From Candidatus Eisenbacteria bacterium (GTDB lineage Bacteria; Eisenbacteria; RBG-16-71-46): 64,000 nt of DNA. The notes under the pieces were generated by a model that was not told the origin of the DNA, ran no database searches, and saw only the letters and a list, made by a program, of their open reading frames with translations. Location: positions 1-64,000 of the forward strand of contig DASTBI010000221.1 of NCBI GenBank assembly GCA_035712145.1, in the 5' to 3' direction. This document shows, one piece after another, positions 1-7,939 of the stretch. Numbering within the stretch: position 1 is the first letter of the stretch; each line of letters begins with the position of its first letter. Made by a program: the position numbers and the translations under genes.

Positions 1-19
1 GTGTGGGGAAACCCCACAC
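1..19. other. Perfect inverted repeat at window edge
   Basis: An 8-bp arm (GTGTGGGG), an AAA spacer and the exact reverse complement (CCCCACAC) form a perfect hairpin. It could end a gene to the left of the window, but no T-run follows, so its role is open. The rest of 1-233 holds no convincing gene; the reading frames through it lack a ribosome-binding site. Confidence 0.4.
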
Positions 20-233
20 TGGGGCTGGTGAGAACGCCCAATCGCGGATTGCGTCCGGCCATTGCCTGTAAGGCAGATCGAGCGATCCGTCGTCAGGACT
101 GCCGCAGGCCGTTGTGGCGCAGCCATTCCGCGCGGGATGCAACCTCCTCTTCCGATGGGCACGGGGAATGCGCTTGGTACCTGGGCAGACTTCAGCCCAT
201 GCGCACCCACCCAGCATGGATAAAGGAGAAGAC

Positions 234-953
234 ATGCATCGCCAGGGTCACTCGAACCGTCGCTGCGCGCTGAGCGCGACTGTCGGTTTGCTGCTGCCTC
301 TGCTCGCCGGCTGTGGATCGAACGGCGGAGGAGGCAAGAACCAGCCGACCGCGCCGACACTTCCGACGTCTCAAGCCGGCACGCTCGTCGTGGTCGCCAG
401 CGTGGTGTCCAACGCCGATCCGTCGCGCAACTTCTCCACCGATTTCACCGTGTCGCTCGCCGACACCGGGTCGGGCCTGGCCGCCAGCGGCGCGACGGTC
501 GAGTTCTCGACGCCTTCCGGCACGGTGAGCCTCAGCGAAGACTCGAGCACGCCGGGCACCTACCGCGCGCAGCGCAGTGGTCACGCCGGGGGTCTGTATG
601 TCCTCGCGGTCGCTCGTGGCTCGGACGTCGCCTCCGGATCGATGGACATGCCTGACGCGCACAACATCATCTCGCCGTCGGCCGGTGACACGCTCAGCTC
701 GAACGGCCATCTCGACGTGTCGTGGACCCGCGCGGTCGCGGCTCAGGAAGCCTGGATCGACTCCAAGGACTGGACCGTGGGCCCTGTCTTGGACGACGGC
801 GTGGACAAGATTGCCAAGGGTCACAACGACGCGCGTAACGACCAGGTGGTCGGCGTCATGCGGCGCAACGCGGTCAGCCCGTCGGGGATGGCGGCCGGAT
901 CTTCGATGAGCGCCTCCGTGCGGGTGTCTGTCGGTCCCTTCGTGGTGCAGTAA
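234..953 (+). CDS. Small secreted lipoprotein, unknown function
   Basis: A 239-residue protein. The start is set by AAGGAG 7 nt upstream of the ATG and by an immediate signal peptide: Arg-rich N-terminus, hydrophobic stretch, then a lipobox LLAGC with the lipidated Cys at residue 27. A Gly/Ser-rich linker follows. Residues about 45-150 look beta-rich and resemble an Ig-like or invasin-like fold (alternating hydrophobic strands, a TPSGTVSL-type segment), but I cannot name the family. The last six residues (GPFVVQ) and the stop codon lie in the first copy of a 34-bp tandem repeat, so the C-terminus was shaped by repeat amplification. Expected location is the outer membrane or periplasm. An in-frame ATG at 114 would add 40 residues ahead of the signal peptide and is rejected. 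Confidence 0.75.
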   Translation: MHRQGHSNRRCALSATVGLLLPLLAGCGSNGGGGKNQPTAPTLPTSQAGTLVVVASVVSNADPSRNFSTDFTVSLADTGSGLAASGATVEFSTPSGTVSLSEDSSTPGTYRAQRSGHAGGLYVLAVARGSDVASGSMDMPDAHNIISPSAGDTLSSNGHLDVSWTRAVAAQEAWIDSKDWTVGPVLDDGVDKIAKGHNDARNDQVVGVMRRNAVSPSGMAAGSSMSASVRVSVGPFVVQ

Positions 954-1055
954 GGGGAGCTCGTTCGGTCCCTTTGTGGTGCAGTAAGGGGAGTTCGTTC
1001 GGTCCCTTCGTGGTGCAGTAAGGGGAGCTCGTTCGGTCCCTTCGTGGTGCAGTAA
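931..1055 (+). repeat. 34-bp tandem repeat spanning a stop codon
   Basis: Copies begin at 931, 965, 999 and 1033 (3.7 copies). The unit starts TCGGTCCCTTCGTGGTGCAG and runs into TAAGGGGAG. Copies differ by one or two bases. The first supplies the last codons and TAA stop of the lipoprotein gene; the others repeat the same codons and stop in non-coding DNA. Confidence 0.9.
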
Positions 1056-1150
1056 AGAGTCCTTCTCGACCTGGGGGAGAGAGGTGGGATCGCAGCACGG
1101 ATCCCGCCTCTCCAGTTTGAAGGCCCGTACTCGGCCCCGTACCCGCCCCC

Positions 1151-1208
1151 CGCGCGAGCGCCCGCGCCAGCGCCCGCGCCCGCGCCAGCGCCAGCGCCCG
1201 CGCCCGAG
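1151..1208. repeat. Low-complexity GCGCCC/GCGCCA hexamer tract
   Basis: Almost the whole stretch is built from GCGCCC and GCGCCA hexamers. It lies between the 34-bp repeats and the pyruvate kinase start. Together with the repeats it fills 954-1295, where I see no gene. Confidence 0.7.
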
Positions 1209-1295
1209 GCGCGGCACGGTTCCATGGTCTCGGTGGGCGACGATCGCGAGCCGAGACACTTGAGCCTCATTGGTCATCACCGCCACACTGGGCCG

Positions 1296-2810
1296 ATGAG
1301 CCGCCGCGCCAGGATCGTCTGCACGCTCGGCCCCGCCACCCGTGAGGTCGAGAGGATCCGTGCCCTGATCCAGGCGGGCATGGACGTGGCGCGCCTCAAC
1401 TTCTCCCACGGATCGCATGAAGACCACCACGCCATGTTCAGCGCGGTGCGTGAGGCGAGCGCGTCGGTCCAGCGGCCCATCGCGGTGCTGGCCGATCTCC
1501 AGGGTCCCAAGATCAGGCTCGGCCGCTTCAGCGGCGGGGCCGCGACGCTGGTGACGGGCTCCGAGTTCGTGCTCACGACGGAGTCAGTCGTGGGCACCGC
1601 GCAGCGCGCGTCCACGACGTATGAAGCGCTGCCGCGCGACGTGAAGCGCGGCGACGCGGTGCTGCTGGACGACGGTGCGGTGAGCCTGGAAGTCCTGGCC
1701 GTCGATCGTCAGGACGTGCGCGCCCGCGTGGTGGAAGGCGGCAAGGTGTCCGACCACAAAGGCATCAACCTGCCGGGTGTCGCGGTGAGCGCGCCGGCGC
1801 TGACTCACAAGGATGTCGAGGACCTGCGTTTCGCGCTCGACCTCGGCGTGGACCTGGTGGCGCTGTCGTTCGTGCGCGACCCCGCCGATGCCGGCGCGGC
1901 GCGGCACGTCATGAAAGCCGTGGGTCGGCGCGTGCCGCTGATCGCCAAGCTCGAGAAGCCCGAGGCCGTTGTCCGCATCGAAGAGGTGATCGATGCCTTC
2001 GACGGACTGATGGTGGCGCGTGGGGATCTCGGCGTGGAGATGCCGCTCGAGCAGGTGCCGCTCACCCAGCGACGTGCGGTCCGTCTTTCTCGGGAGCGCG
2101 GGAAGCCGGTGATCGTCGCGACGCAAATGCTGGAATCGATGATCCACCACTCACGACCGACCCGCGCCGAGGTCACGGACGTGGCGGCCGCGGTCTTCGA
2201 AGGCGCCGACGCGTTGATGCTCTCGGGTGAGACCAGCGTGGGCGAGCATCCGATCGAGGCCACGGCCATGATGGCGCGCATCATCGAGACCATCGAAGCC
2301 TCCTCGGACGCGTCCTTGGGGTCTCTGCCGGCCGGGGATTCACCAGCCGGGCATTCGGCGGTCGGGCATTCGGCGGTCGGGGATTCGCAAGCCGGTGATT
2401 CGGCGGTCGGGGATTCGCCAGCCGGGCATTCGGCGGTCGGGGATTCGACGATCGACGCGGTCGCCTCGGCTGCGGCCCGGATGGCGGTCGAGCTTGGCGC
2501 ATGCGCGCTGGCGGCCTTCACGGTGAGCGGCGCGACCGCCCGCGGCCTCGCTCGCCACCGTCCCCCGATTCCCATCCTGGCGTTCACCACCGATGAGAAC
2601 ACGCGTCGTCATCTCGCCCTCGTTTGGGGCGTCGAGAGCGCAGTCATGCCGCACGCCACCGACACCGACGTCATGATCGACCAGGTGAACCAGGCGGTGC
2701 TCCTGTCGCGGTGTGGCAGGCCGGGCGAATCGGTCGTGATCGTGGCCGGAACGCCGCCGGGCGTGATCGGAAGCACGAATACGATTCGGGTGCATCGACT
2801 GGGAAGCTGA
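1296..2810 (+). CDS. pyk: Pyruvate kinase with a pentapeptide-repeat insertion
   Basis: Catalyses phosphoenolpyruvate plus ADP to pyruvate plus ATP, the last step of glycolysis, in the cytoplasm. The 504-residue protein has the family's N-terminal strand ([10 protein letters not shown]), the SHG motif near residue 40, the catalytic Lys in [10 protein letters not shown] (about 218), the metal-binding [10 protein letters not shown] (241-250) and the signature TQMLESMI (277-283). It ends with a normal C domain. The ATG at 1296 matches the family N-terminus; an earlier start at 1224 would add 24 unrelated residues. Between the A and C domains (residues 345-384) lie eight pentapeptides of the form (P/A/Q)(A/V)G(D/H)S encoded by a 15-bp tandem repeat. 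This makes the protein longer than the usual 470 residues. A PPDK lies 25 kb away, so both directions of PEP-pyruvate exchange are encoded here. Confidence 0.95.
   Translation: MSRRARIVCTLGPATREVERIRALIQAGMDVARLNFSHGSHEDHHAMFSAVREASASVQRPIAVLADLQGPKIRLGRFSGGAATLVTGSEFVLTTESVVGTAQRASTTYEALPRDVKRGDAVLLDDGAVSLEVLAVDRQDVRARVVEGGKVSDHKGINLPGVAVSAPALTHKDVEDLRFALDLGVDLVALSFVRDPADAGAARHVMKAVGRRVPLIAKLEKPEAVVRIEEVIDAFDGLMVARGDLGVEMPLEQVPLTQRRAVRLSRERGKPVIVATQMLESMIHHSRPTRAEVTDVAAAVFEGADALMLSGETSVGEHPIEATAMMARIIETIEASSDASLGSLPAGDSPAGHSAVGHSAVGDSQAGDSAVGDSPAGHSAVGDSTIDAVASAAARMAVELGACALAAFTVSGATARGLARHRPPIPILAFTTDENTRRHLALVWGVESAVMPHATDTDVMIDQVNQAVLLSRCGRPGESVVIVAGTPPGVIGSTNTIRVHRLGS
2328..2447 (+). repeat. 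15-bp tandem repeat x8 inside pyruvate kinase
   Basis: Eight in-frame 15-bp units encode [35 protein letters not shown] and AVGDS. The units differ at the first two and the fourth residues and are in phase with the codons. Confidence 0.92.
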
Positions 2811-2826
2811 AGCAGCCGGCCTTGCG

Positions 2827-2890
2827 ACCGGTGCACCCGACCGGTGCACCCGACCGGTGCACCCGACCGGCGCACCCGGCAGGTGCACTC
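2827..2890. repeat. 13-bp intergenic tandem repeat
   Basis: Four full units of ACCGGTGCACCCG (2827, 2840, 2853, 2866) and a decayed fifth lie just downstream of the pyruvate kinase stop. GGTGCACC is itself a palindrome. The remaining DNA to 3047 holds only a TATAAG box at 2998-3003, a possible -10 element without a clear -35. Confidence 0.88.
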
Positions 2891-3047
2891 CCGGCTGGGA
2901 GGTCAAAGGCAGCACGCTTCTCGGTCTATGACCGATGCCCACTTCTGTGATCGATGTCTGGCCGTTGCATCGGCGCTCGCGCCCGATCCGCCTGTGGTAT
3001 AAGAAGCCGGTCGGCCCTCGACGTCATCGCCCCCGTCGAGATGTGCC

Positions 3048-4481
3048 ATGACCACCTCCTACTCGCGTACGCAGCTTTCGGACGAGACGCTCAGCCACCA
3101 GCTTTCCGCTTCATTCGCACGTGAGCGTGCCAGCACCGCGGAGCTCCTGGCCGATATCGCCGAGTTCGATGCCCGCAGGCTCTACCTGCCGGCCGGATAC
3201 CCGTCGATGTTCGCCTATTGCACGGACAAGTTCGGTCTGTCGGAGCAGGCCGCATTCAAGAGGATCCGGGTCGCACGGGTCGCCCGCCGCCATCCATCGC
3301 TCTTCGCCGCAATCGAGAGCGGGCGCCTGAACCTGACTCTGATCGTCCTCGTTGCTCCTTACCTGAAGCATGGAGACCCAGAAGGCCTACTGGCCTCGGC
3401 CGAAGGCAAGAGCAGGTTCGAGGTCGAGAAGCTCCTGGCAGAACGGTTCCCGAGAGCTGATATACCGGCTCGTCTGCGTCTTGTCCGTCAGCAGCCAGCG
3501 CCCGATTCCATGTGGATGCAAGGAACTCTGACCGCCATGGGTCCCATCCCGTACCCGATTACTGGTCGGATGTCTGATCCTTCCATGGTGCCGGGTATAA
3601 ATGCAGACATGAATCCCGGGGCGAATGCACATGCAAACCAGCCTTTGGGGTCAAGGTCGAGTGAGCGAGGTGCAAACCAAGTTGCCATTCCGGCAACATC
3701 ACAACTGTCCTCGGGGACAGTTGTGGCAGCCGGTGCCCCGGCAGAGTCCACGGTTGGGTCCATGGCCGGCTCCGCGGCGGACACGCCGAATCTCGTTGGC
3801 GGTCCCGCGGGAGACTCCATGGTCGGCTCCACGGCCACTGCGAGTCTCGTTGCCGGTGCCGCGGCACCTCTCGCGGGCCCCATGCCCGATCTCATGGCGG
3901 CTCATCCCACTTCCCAGCGGAGGGTCACTCCCCTATCGCCAAAGCGCTACGCACTCCAGGTCACGATTGGCCAGATTGCGCACGACAAGCTGCGTCAGGC
4001 GCAAGCTTTGCTCAGCCATCAGATTCCGACAGGTGACCTCGCTCAAGTCTTGGAGAAGGTGCTGGACTTGGCAATCGCGCAACTCGAGAGACAGAAGCTC
4101 GCGGCGGTCAGGTCGCACAAGCTCACGACCAGACCGCACAAGCCCGCGACCAGACCGCACAAGCCCACGACCAGGCCGCACAAGACGCAGGCTCGCTCCA
4201 CCAACCCTCGTACCATCCCCGCCCATGTGAAGCGCGCGGTCACGGCCCGGGATGGAGGGCAGTGCACGTTCGTGAGTTCAGATGGCCATCGCTGCACGGA
4301 ACGGCGCTTCCTGGAGTTCGATCATGTGGTTGAAGTTGCGCGCGGTGGCAGAGCCACTGTGGATGGTATTCGACTTCGATGCCGGGCTCATAATCAGTAC
4401 ACGGCGGAGCAAACGTTTGGCGCTACGTTCATGAGCCGGAAGCGGGCTGCGAACTACAGCCGATCGACAACAGCCACGTAG
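3048..4481 (+). CDS. DUF222 / HNH nuclease-domain protein
   Basis: A 477-residue protein of the 13E12/DUF222-HNH type. Residues 1-160 are a helical DUF222-like domain (LLADIAEFDARRLY, then the helix SEQAAFKRIRVARVARR). A long low-complexity Ala/Gly/Ser/Pro linker follows (about 165-310), then a second helical part, a basic RPHK repeat (357-380) and a C-terminal HNH domain (about 394-455: HVKRAVTARDGGQCTF, FDHVVEVARGG, LRCRAHNQ). The HNH fold has Cys pairs suited to zinc and a DH core suited to metal-dependent nicking. The family is common and multicopy in high-GC genomes, and its biological role is not established. The linker gene segment carries two adjacent perfect hairpins. The 3' end overlaps the convergent methyltransferase gene by 28 bp. 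Confidence 0.85.
   Translation: MTTSYSRTQLSDETLSHQLSASFARERASTAELLADIAEFDARRLYLPAGYPSMFAYCTDKFGLSEQAAFKRIRVARVARRHPSLFAAIESGRLNLTLIVLVAPYLKHGDPEGLLASAEGKSRFEVEKLLAERFPRADIPARLRLVRQQPAPDSMWMQGTLTAMGPIPYPITGRMSDPSMVPGINADMNPGANAHANQPLGSRSSERGANQVAIPATSQLSSGTVVAAGAPAESTVGSMAGSAADTPNLVGGPAGDSMVGSTATASLVAGAAAPLAGPMPDLMAAHPTSQRRVTPLSPKRYALQVTIGQIAHDKLRQAQALLSHQIPTGDLAQVLEKVLDLAIAQLERQKLAAVRSHKLTTRPHKPATRPHKPTTRPHKTQARSTNPRTIPAHVKRAVTARDGGQCTFVSSDGHRCTERRFLEFDHVVEVARGGRATVDGIRLRCRAHNQYTAEQTFGATFMSRKRAANYSRSTTAT
3681..3724 (+). repeat. Two adjacent perfect hairpins within a coding linker
   Basis: The first is GTTGCC-ATTCC-GGCAAC (3681-3697). The second, 3 nt later, is ACAACTGTCC-TCGG-GGACAGTTGT (3701-3724), a perfect 10-bp stem with a 4-nt loop. 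Both lie in the low-complexity linker of the DUF222-HNH gene and keep its frame. Confidence 0.85.
4116..4190 (+). repeat. 21-bp in-frame repeat encoding HK(L/P)xTRP
   Basis: Three full copies (4116, 4137, 4158) and a partial fourth encode HKLTTRP, HKPATRP, HKPTTRP and HK. They form a strongly basic segment just before the HNH domain. Confidence 0.85.
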
Positions 4482-5023
4482 AGATCGCCACCGAACGCCG
4501 AAGGTCGTCGCCTGACTTCCTTGGGCTCGGACAGACCGGCGTCTCTCGTGATGGACGGCAAGTCACGGCTCGGAATCGGGTGCGGCACCCAAGGATTGGG
4601 GTCGCGACGGTCATACTCGACGACCACCACGCGCCCGCCGGGCTTCAGCCGCGAGACGAGGCGGCCAAGCAGCGGCGCAGGATCATGTACGTAGTGAAGC
4701 GCGTTCGCGAACAGCATGCCGTCGAGCTGCTCGTCTTCGAGGCCCGGCCATTCGAATGGCTTGGTGAAGTCGGCCCGTATCGGGATCACCTTGATGTCCG
4801 CTTCCGAGTCCTTGGCCCGGCGGCTGAGCGCACTCAGCGCGCGGCTGTCTCGATCGACCGCGTAAATGCAGCTGCCGGGCACGAGAAGGCTTGCCAGCGC
4901 TAGCGTGAACATGCCATCGCCGGCGCCGAGATCGGCCCATGAGGCCTTGCTGCGATCGGTCCATGAGGCGTTGCTGCGATCGACAGCAGCGGCGATCAGC
5001 TCGGTCGCTTCTCGTGAGGTCAA
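4454..5023 (-). CDS. Class I SAM-dependent methyltransferase
   Basis: A 189-residue Rossmann methyltransferase of the UbiE/Methyltransf_11 type. Motif I is ADLGAGDGMFTLALA, an acidic residue after strand 2 appears in YAVDRDS, motif IV is LDGMLFANALHYV, and a GGRVVVVEYDR strand is followed by a C-terminal sheet. The substrate is probably a small molecule. There is no NPPY or PC motif, so it is not a DNA methylase. The start is a TTG 16 nt after the rdgB stop. The N-terminus contains a duplicated octapeptide (DRSNASWT, DRSKASWA) from a 24-bp repeat. It is the last gene of the smpB-to-rdgB run. Confidence 0.8.
   Translation of the reverse strand: MTSREATELIAAAVDRSNASWTDRSKASWADLGAGDGMFTLALASLLVPGSCIYAVDRDSRALSALSRRAKDSEADIKVIPIRADFTKPFEWPGLEDEQLDGMLFANALHYVHDPAPLLGRLVSRLKPGGRVVVVEYDRRDPNPWVPHPIPSRDLPSITRDAGLSEPKEVRRRPSAFGGDLYVAVVDRL
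4930..4977 (-). repeat. 24-bp direct repeat in methyltransferase N-terminus
   Basis: Two 24-bp units (4930-4953 and 4954-4977) differ at two positions. Each encodes an eight-residue segment, so the frame is kept. Confidence 0.85.
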
Positions 5024-5039
5024 ATCACTTCTCGTGGGC

Positions 5040-5642
5040 TCAGGTCAATTCGGCAAGATGCCGGCGAAGCTTCTCGGCCAGCGCCCGTGCCGCACGCGCG
5101 CGATGGGAGATGGTGTTCTTCTCCTCCGTCGTCATCTCCGCGAACGTCCGTCCCAGCTCGGGCACTTCAAACACGGGGTCGTAGCCGAAGCCCTGCACGC
5201 CTCGCGGCGATTCCGTAATGCGACCGGCGACCACGCCTTCCGCCTCGAGCCGCGAACCGTTGGGGAAAACGGAGACGCAGACGGTCCGAAAGCGCGCGGA
5301 GCGCCGCTCACGCGGCACGCCCTCCATGCGCTCGAGCAGCAATCGGACGTTGTCCGCGTATGTGGCGCTCGGCCCGGCGAAGCGCGCGGCGTGCACGCCA
5401 GGAGCGCCGTTCAAAGCATCGACCTCGAGACCGGTGTCGTCGGCGATCGCTGGAAGCCCGGTGAGCTTGAGCGCGGCCTCGGCCTTCAGCACGGCGTTCT
5501 CGAGCAGCGTGGCGCCGGCCTCCTCCGGCGACGTCGCGCCTCGAACGTCGGACAGAATGGCCAGCTCGAGTCCCGGCAGATCGAGCAGTGCGAGCAACTC
5601 GCGCGCCTTGTCGCGATTGAAGGTCGCGAGAACCAGCTTCAC
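5040..5642 (-). CDS. rdgB: XTP/dITP diphosphatase (RdgB/HAM1)
   Basis: Removes non-canonical purine nucleotides (dITP, XTP) by pyrophosphate cleavage. It has the N-terminal LVLATFNRDKARE motif, the LENAVLKAEAA helix, the catalytic IADDTGLEVDALNGAPGV segment, RFAG, GFGYDPVF and the C-terminal NTISHRARA. The 200-residue length is normal. The start is GTG, overlapping the RNase PH stop as GTGA. The rph-rdgB pairing is widespread in bacteria and supports both calls. Confidence 0.96.
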   Translation of the reverse strand: MKLVLATFNRDKARELLALLDLPGLELAILSDVRGATSPEEAGATLLENAVLKAEAALKLTGLPAIADDTGLEVDALNGAPGVHAARFAGPSATYADNVRLLLERMEGVPRERRSARFRTVCVSVFPNGSRLEAEGVVAGRITESPRGVQGFGYDPVFEVPELGRTFAEMTTEEKNTISHRARAARALAEKLRRHLAELT

Positions 5643-6421
5643 GCCGAGGGCGTGGCGGGCGAGGGCGTGGCGGGCGAAGGCGTGGCGGGCGAGGGCGTAG
5701 GCAGCAGCCCGGAGTCGCCGAGCAGCCGGCGTTGGTGCGCCAACACCCTGCGAATTCCAGTGCGGGCGAGCTTCAGCATCGCCTTGAGCTCGGCGTCGCT
5801 GAAGGCCACCGATTCGCCGGTGCCCTGCACTTCAACGTAGCGGCCCGCCCCCGTCATGACCACGTTCATGTCGACCTGGGCGGCCGAGTCCTCGGCGTAG
5901 GCGAGATCGAGTCGCGGCGTGCCGCCGACCATGCCGACCGAGATCGCGGCGACCGCGTCCTTGAGCGGGGGTCCCGTGAGATGACCTCGGTTCGACAAGA
6001 CCACGAATGCGTCGTGGAGCGCGACCAGTGCGCCGTTGATCGCCGCGGTGCGTGTGCCGCCGTCGGCGTCGAGCACGTCGCAGTCGATCAGGATCAGGCG
6101 CTCGCCGAAGCGCGTGAGGTCGGTCACGGTCCTGAGGCTCCGGCCGATGAGCCGCTGGATCTCCTGGGAGCGCCCGCCGGTCTGGGCGGAGCGTGAAGTG
6201 CGCTCGTTGGTGGCGCGAGGCAGCATGCCGTACTCCGCGGTCACCCATCCCCGGCCTTGTCCGCGCAGCCAGTGCGGCACCCGATCTTCGACCGTGGCGC
6301 TGCACAGAACGCGCGTGTTGCCCATGGTGACGAGCGCCGAGCCTTCGGCGTTGCGCATGACGCCGCGCTCGATCTTGAGCGCCCGCATCTGGCTCGGGCC
6401 GCGGCCGTCGGGGCGCGCCAT
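5639..6421 (-). CDS. rph: Ribonuclease PH with a repetitive tail
   Basis: A phosphorolytic 3'-5' exoribonuclease that trims tRNA 3' ends. The core is canonical: ARPDGRGPSQMR at the N-terminus, GNTRVLCSATVE, GWVTAEYGMLPRAT, the phosphate-site segment GGRSQEIQRLIGRSLR, LIDCDVLDADGGTRTAAING and GTGESVAFS. I chose the ATG at 6421 because it aligns with the family N-terminus. A GTG at 6478 would add 19 residues encoded by a duplicated segment. After the normal end, the protein carries three PSPAT repeats and a final PSA from a 15-bp tandem repeat, an unusual disordered tail. It lies between murI and rdgB. Confidence 0.95.
   Translation of the reverse strand: MARPDGRGPSQMRALKIERGVMRNAEGSALVTMGNTRVLCSATVEDRVPHWLRGQGRGWVTAEYGMLPRATNERTSRSAQTGGRSQEIQRLIGRSLRTVTDLTRFGERLILIDCDVLDADGGTRTAAINGALVALHDAFVVLSNRGHLTGPPLKDAVAAISVGMVGGTPRLDLAYAEDSAAQVDMNVVMTGAGRYVEVQGTGESVAFSDAELKAMLKLARTGIRRVLAHQRRLLGDSGLLPTPSPATPSPATPSPATPSA
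5646..5701 (-). repeat. 15-bp tandem repeat encoding PSPAT at the rph 3' end
   Basis: Units GAGGGCGTGGCGGGC start at 5646, 5661 and 5676 (the last with one change), with a partial fourth. In the rph frame on the minus strand they encode TPSPA repeats. The array ends 4 bp from the rdgB start codon. Confidence 0.9.
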
Positions 6422-6449
6422 GGCCTCGACCGGCGCCTGGCCCTCGCGC

Positions 6450-6513
6450 TCGCGAATGGCTCGAGGGGGGCGGGTCACTGGATCTCGCGAATCGCTCGAG
6501 GGAACCGAGTCAC
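6450..6513. repeat. 29-bp imperfect direct repeat at the murI-rph junction
   Basis: Segments 6450-6478 and 6485-6513 both run from TCGCGAAT through GCTCGAGGG to GTCAC, about 80 percent identical. The second copy ends over the murI stop codon. The first creates the optional longer GTG start of rph. Confidence 0.75.
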
Positions 6514-7400
6514 GGACGCTCGCTTCGGCTCACGGCCTGTCCAGTGCCTTGAGTCCAGTCGGGGTGGGTGCGCTCGAACCATGGAAGGTCGGTCTGATCG
6601 ACCACGCCGAGCGAGGCCGGAAGCGGACCGCCGAGAAAAGACTCGGCGACGCGGGCAAAGGTTCGCGGCACGTCGCTCAGGAAGAAACGATGCTCGGGCG
6701 TGACGCTCGGGGCCAGCTGGCCGCGCTCGGCCAGAAGCTGCGCCAGCGCTCGCGCTGCTTCGGCGCCGGAGTCGACCAGCTTCACCGCCGGGCCCATCAG
6801 CTCGCCGATCAGCGGCGCGAGCAGAGGATAATGAGTGCACCCGAGGATCAAGCTCTCGAGCCCGCCATTCCGCAGCTCGAGCAGGTACTCCTCGGCGACC
6901 TGGCGCGTGACCGGATGCTGGATCCAGCCTTCCTCGACCAGCGGCACGAACAGCGGGCAGGCTCGTGAGATCACCGCCGCGCCGGGCGCCAGCTTCTCGA
7001 TCATCGTGGGATACGCGCCGCTCGCCACCGTGCCCATCGTGCCGATCACGCCGATGCGCCCGTGCGGGCTCTTCTCCACCGCGACGCGCGCCGCCGGCTC
7101 GATGACGCCGACCACCGGCAGATCGAGACGCTGCACCAGCGTGTCGAGCGCATAGGAGGACGCGGTGTTGCATGCCACGAGCAGCGCCTTGACGTTCTGG
7201 CGCACCAGAAACGAGGAGATCTCGAGGCTGAAGCGCGTCACCGTCTCGCGCGACTTGGAGCCGTACGGAAGGCGCGCGGTGTCGCCAAAGTAGACGATCG
7301 ACTCGTGAGGCAGCACGCGGAACATTTCGCGCACCGCGGTGAGCCCGCCGATGCCCGAATCGAAGACGCCGATGGGCCGTGGATCGTGGGACGCGGGCAT
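6510..7400 (-). CDS. murI: Glutamate racemase
   Basis: Interconverts L- and D-glutamate to supply D-Glu for peptidoglycan, in the cytoplasm. The family landmarks are all present: IGVFDSGIGGLTAVRE at the N-terminus, YFGDTARLPYG, the first catalytic Cys in ALLVACNTASSYAL and the second in LESLILGCTHYPLLAP. The 296 residues are slightly longer than usual because of the C-terminal tail. The ATG overlaps the stop of the GerMN gene (ATGA). It sits beside an amidase, forming a small cell-wall block. Confidence 0.96.
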   Translation of the reverse strand: MPASHDPRPIGVFDSGIGGLTAVREMFRVLPHESIVYFGDTARLPYGSKSRETVTRFSLEISSFLVRQNVKALLVACNTASSYALDTLVQRLDLPVVGVIEPAARVAVEKSPHGRIGVIGTMGTVASGAYPTMIEKLAPGAAVISRACPLFVPLVEEGWIQHPVTRQVAEEYLLELRNGGLESLILGCTHYPLLAPLIGELMGPAVKLVDSGAEAARALAQLLAERGQLAPSVTPEHRFFLSDVPRTFARVAESFLGGPLPASLGVVDQTDLPWFERTHPDWTQGTGQAVSRSERP

Positions 7401-7939
7401 CAGGGCCAGTCCGAGACGTCGAGCGGGCGGTCGAGCGGCAAGTGCCCTCCGAGCGTCGCCACCGGGCGGCCCGCGCAGATGATCAGCACCTGCCTGGCCT
7501 CCGGAACGTTGGCGCCGATGGTGCGGATGAGCGAAGCCACGGCGAGATACTCCGCGCTGGCGCCGCCCCGGAAGCGCTGCCGGAAGGCGCCCGATAGATC
7601 CAAAGTCATGAGTCCACGATCGTCGAGGAACACCCTGAGCACCGAAGTGCCCGCGGGGAGCACCGCCACGCCGCGAGCGCGAGGACCGCGGTCCAGCTCC
7701 GTGACCAGTCCTGAGATGCGGTCGTGGAGCCCCGTGGCCTCGATCATCTCGCGCGACTCCGCGACCAGACTGTCACCATTGGCCGCACCGAAGAACAACC
7801 GCATCGCCTTGACGCCCGCGGCCGAAGAGTCCGCGACGGTCGCTTCGGGACGCGGCGCCCGTCCACTGCGGCGCGTCCAACTGTGGGCGAGCCACGCTAG
7901 CACAGCGATCACGATCAAACCAACGAACACGCGTCTCAC
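7400..7939 (-). CDS. Membrane-anchored GerMN-domain protein
   Basis: A 179-residue protein with one N-terminal membrane segment (VFVGLIVIAVLAWLAHS), a short linker and a GerMN domain. The domain shows the VLPAGTSVLRVFLDDRGLMTL strand pair and AVASLIRTIGANVPEARQV with the typical asparagine. GerMN domains occur in spore germination lipoproteins and in LpqB/amidase-associated proteins, usually near peptidoglycan hydrolases, which fits the amidase directly upstream. The GTG at 7939 overlaps the amidase stop (GTGA). A longer start at 8050 would place an Arg-rich out-of-frame translation of the amidase gene in front and is rejected. The role in the envelope is inferred. Confidence 0.82.
   Translation of the reverse strand: MRRVFVGLIVIAVLAWLAHSWTRRSGRAPRPEATVADSSAAGVKAMRLFFGAANGDSLVAESREMIEATGLHDRISGLVTELDRGPRARGVAVLPAGTSVLRVFLDDRGLMTLDLSGAFRQRFRGGASAEYLAVASLIRTIGANVPEARQVLIICAGRPVATLGGHLPLDRPLDVSDWP

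Noticed and set aside
931-1055. Possible CRISPR array (regular 34-bp repeats)
   Set aside because: The copies are head to tail without spacers and lack cas genes; it is a simple tandem duplication of a gene end.
3048-5023. HNH nuclease and methyltransferase as a restriction-modification pair
   Set aside because: The methyltransferase has a small-molecule-type motif set, lacks NPPY or PC catalytic motifs of DNA methylases, and the genes converge rather than form an operon. The nuclease belongs to the multicopy DUF222 family.
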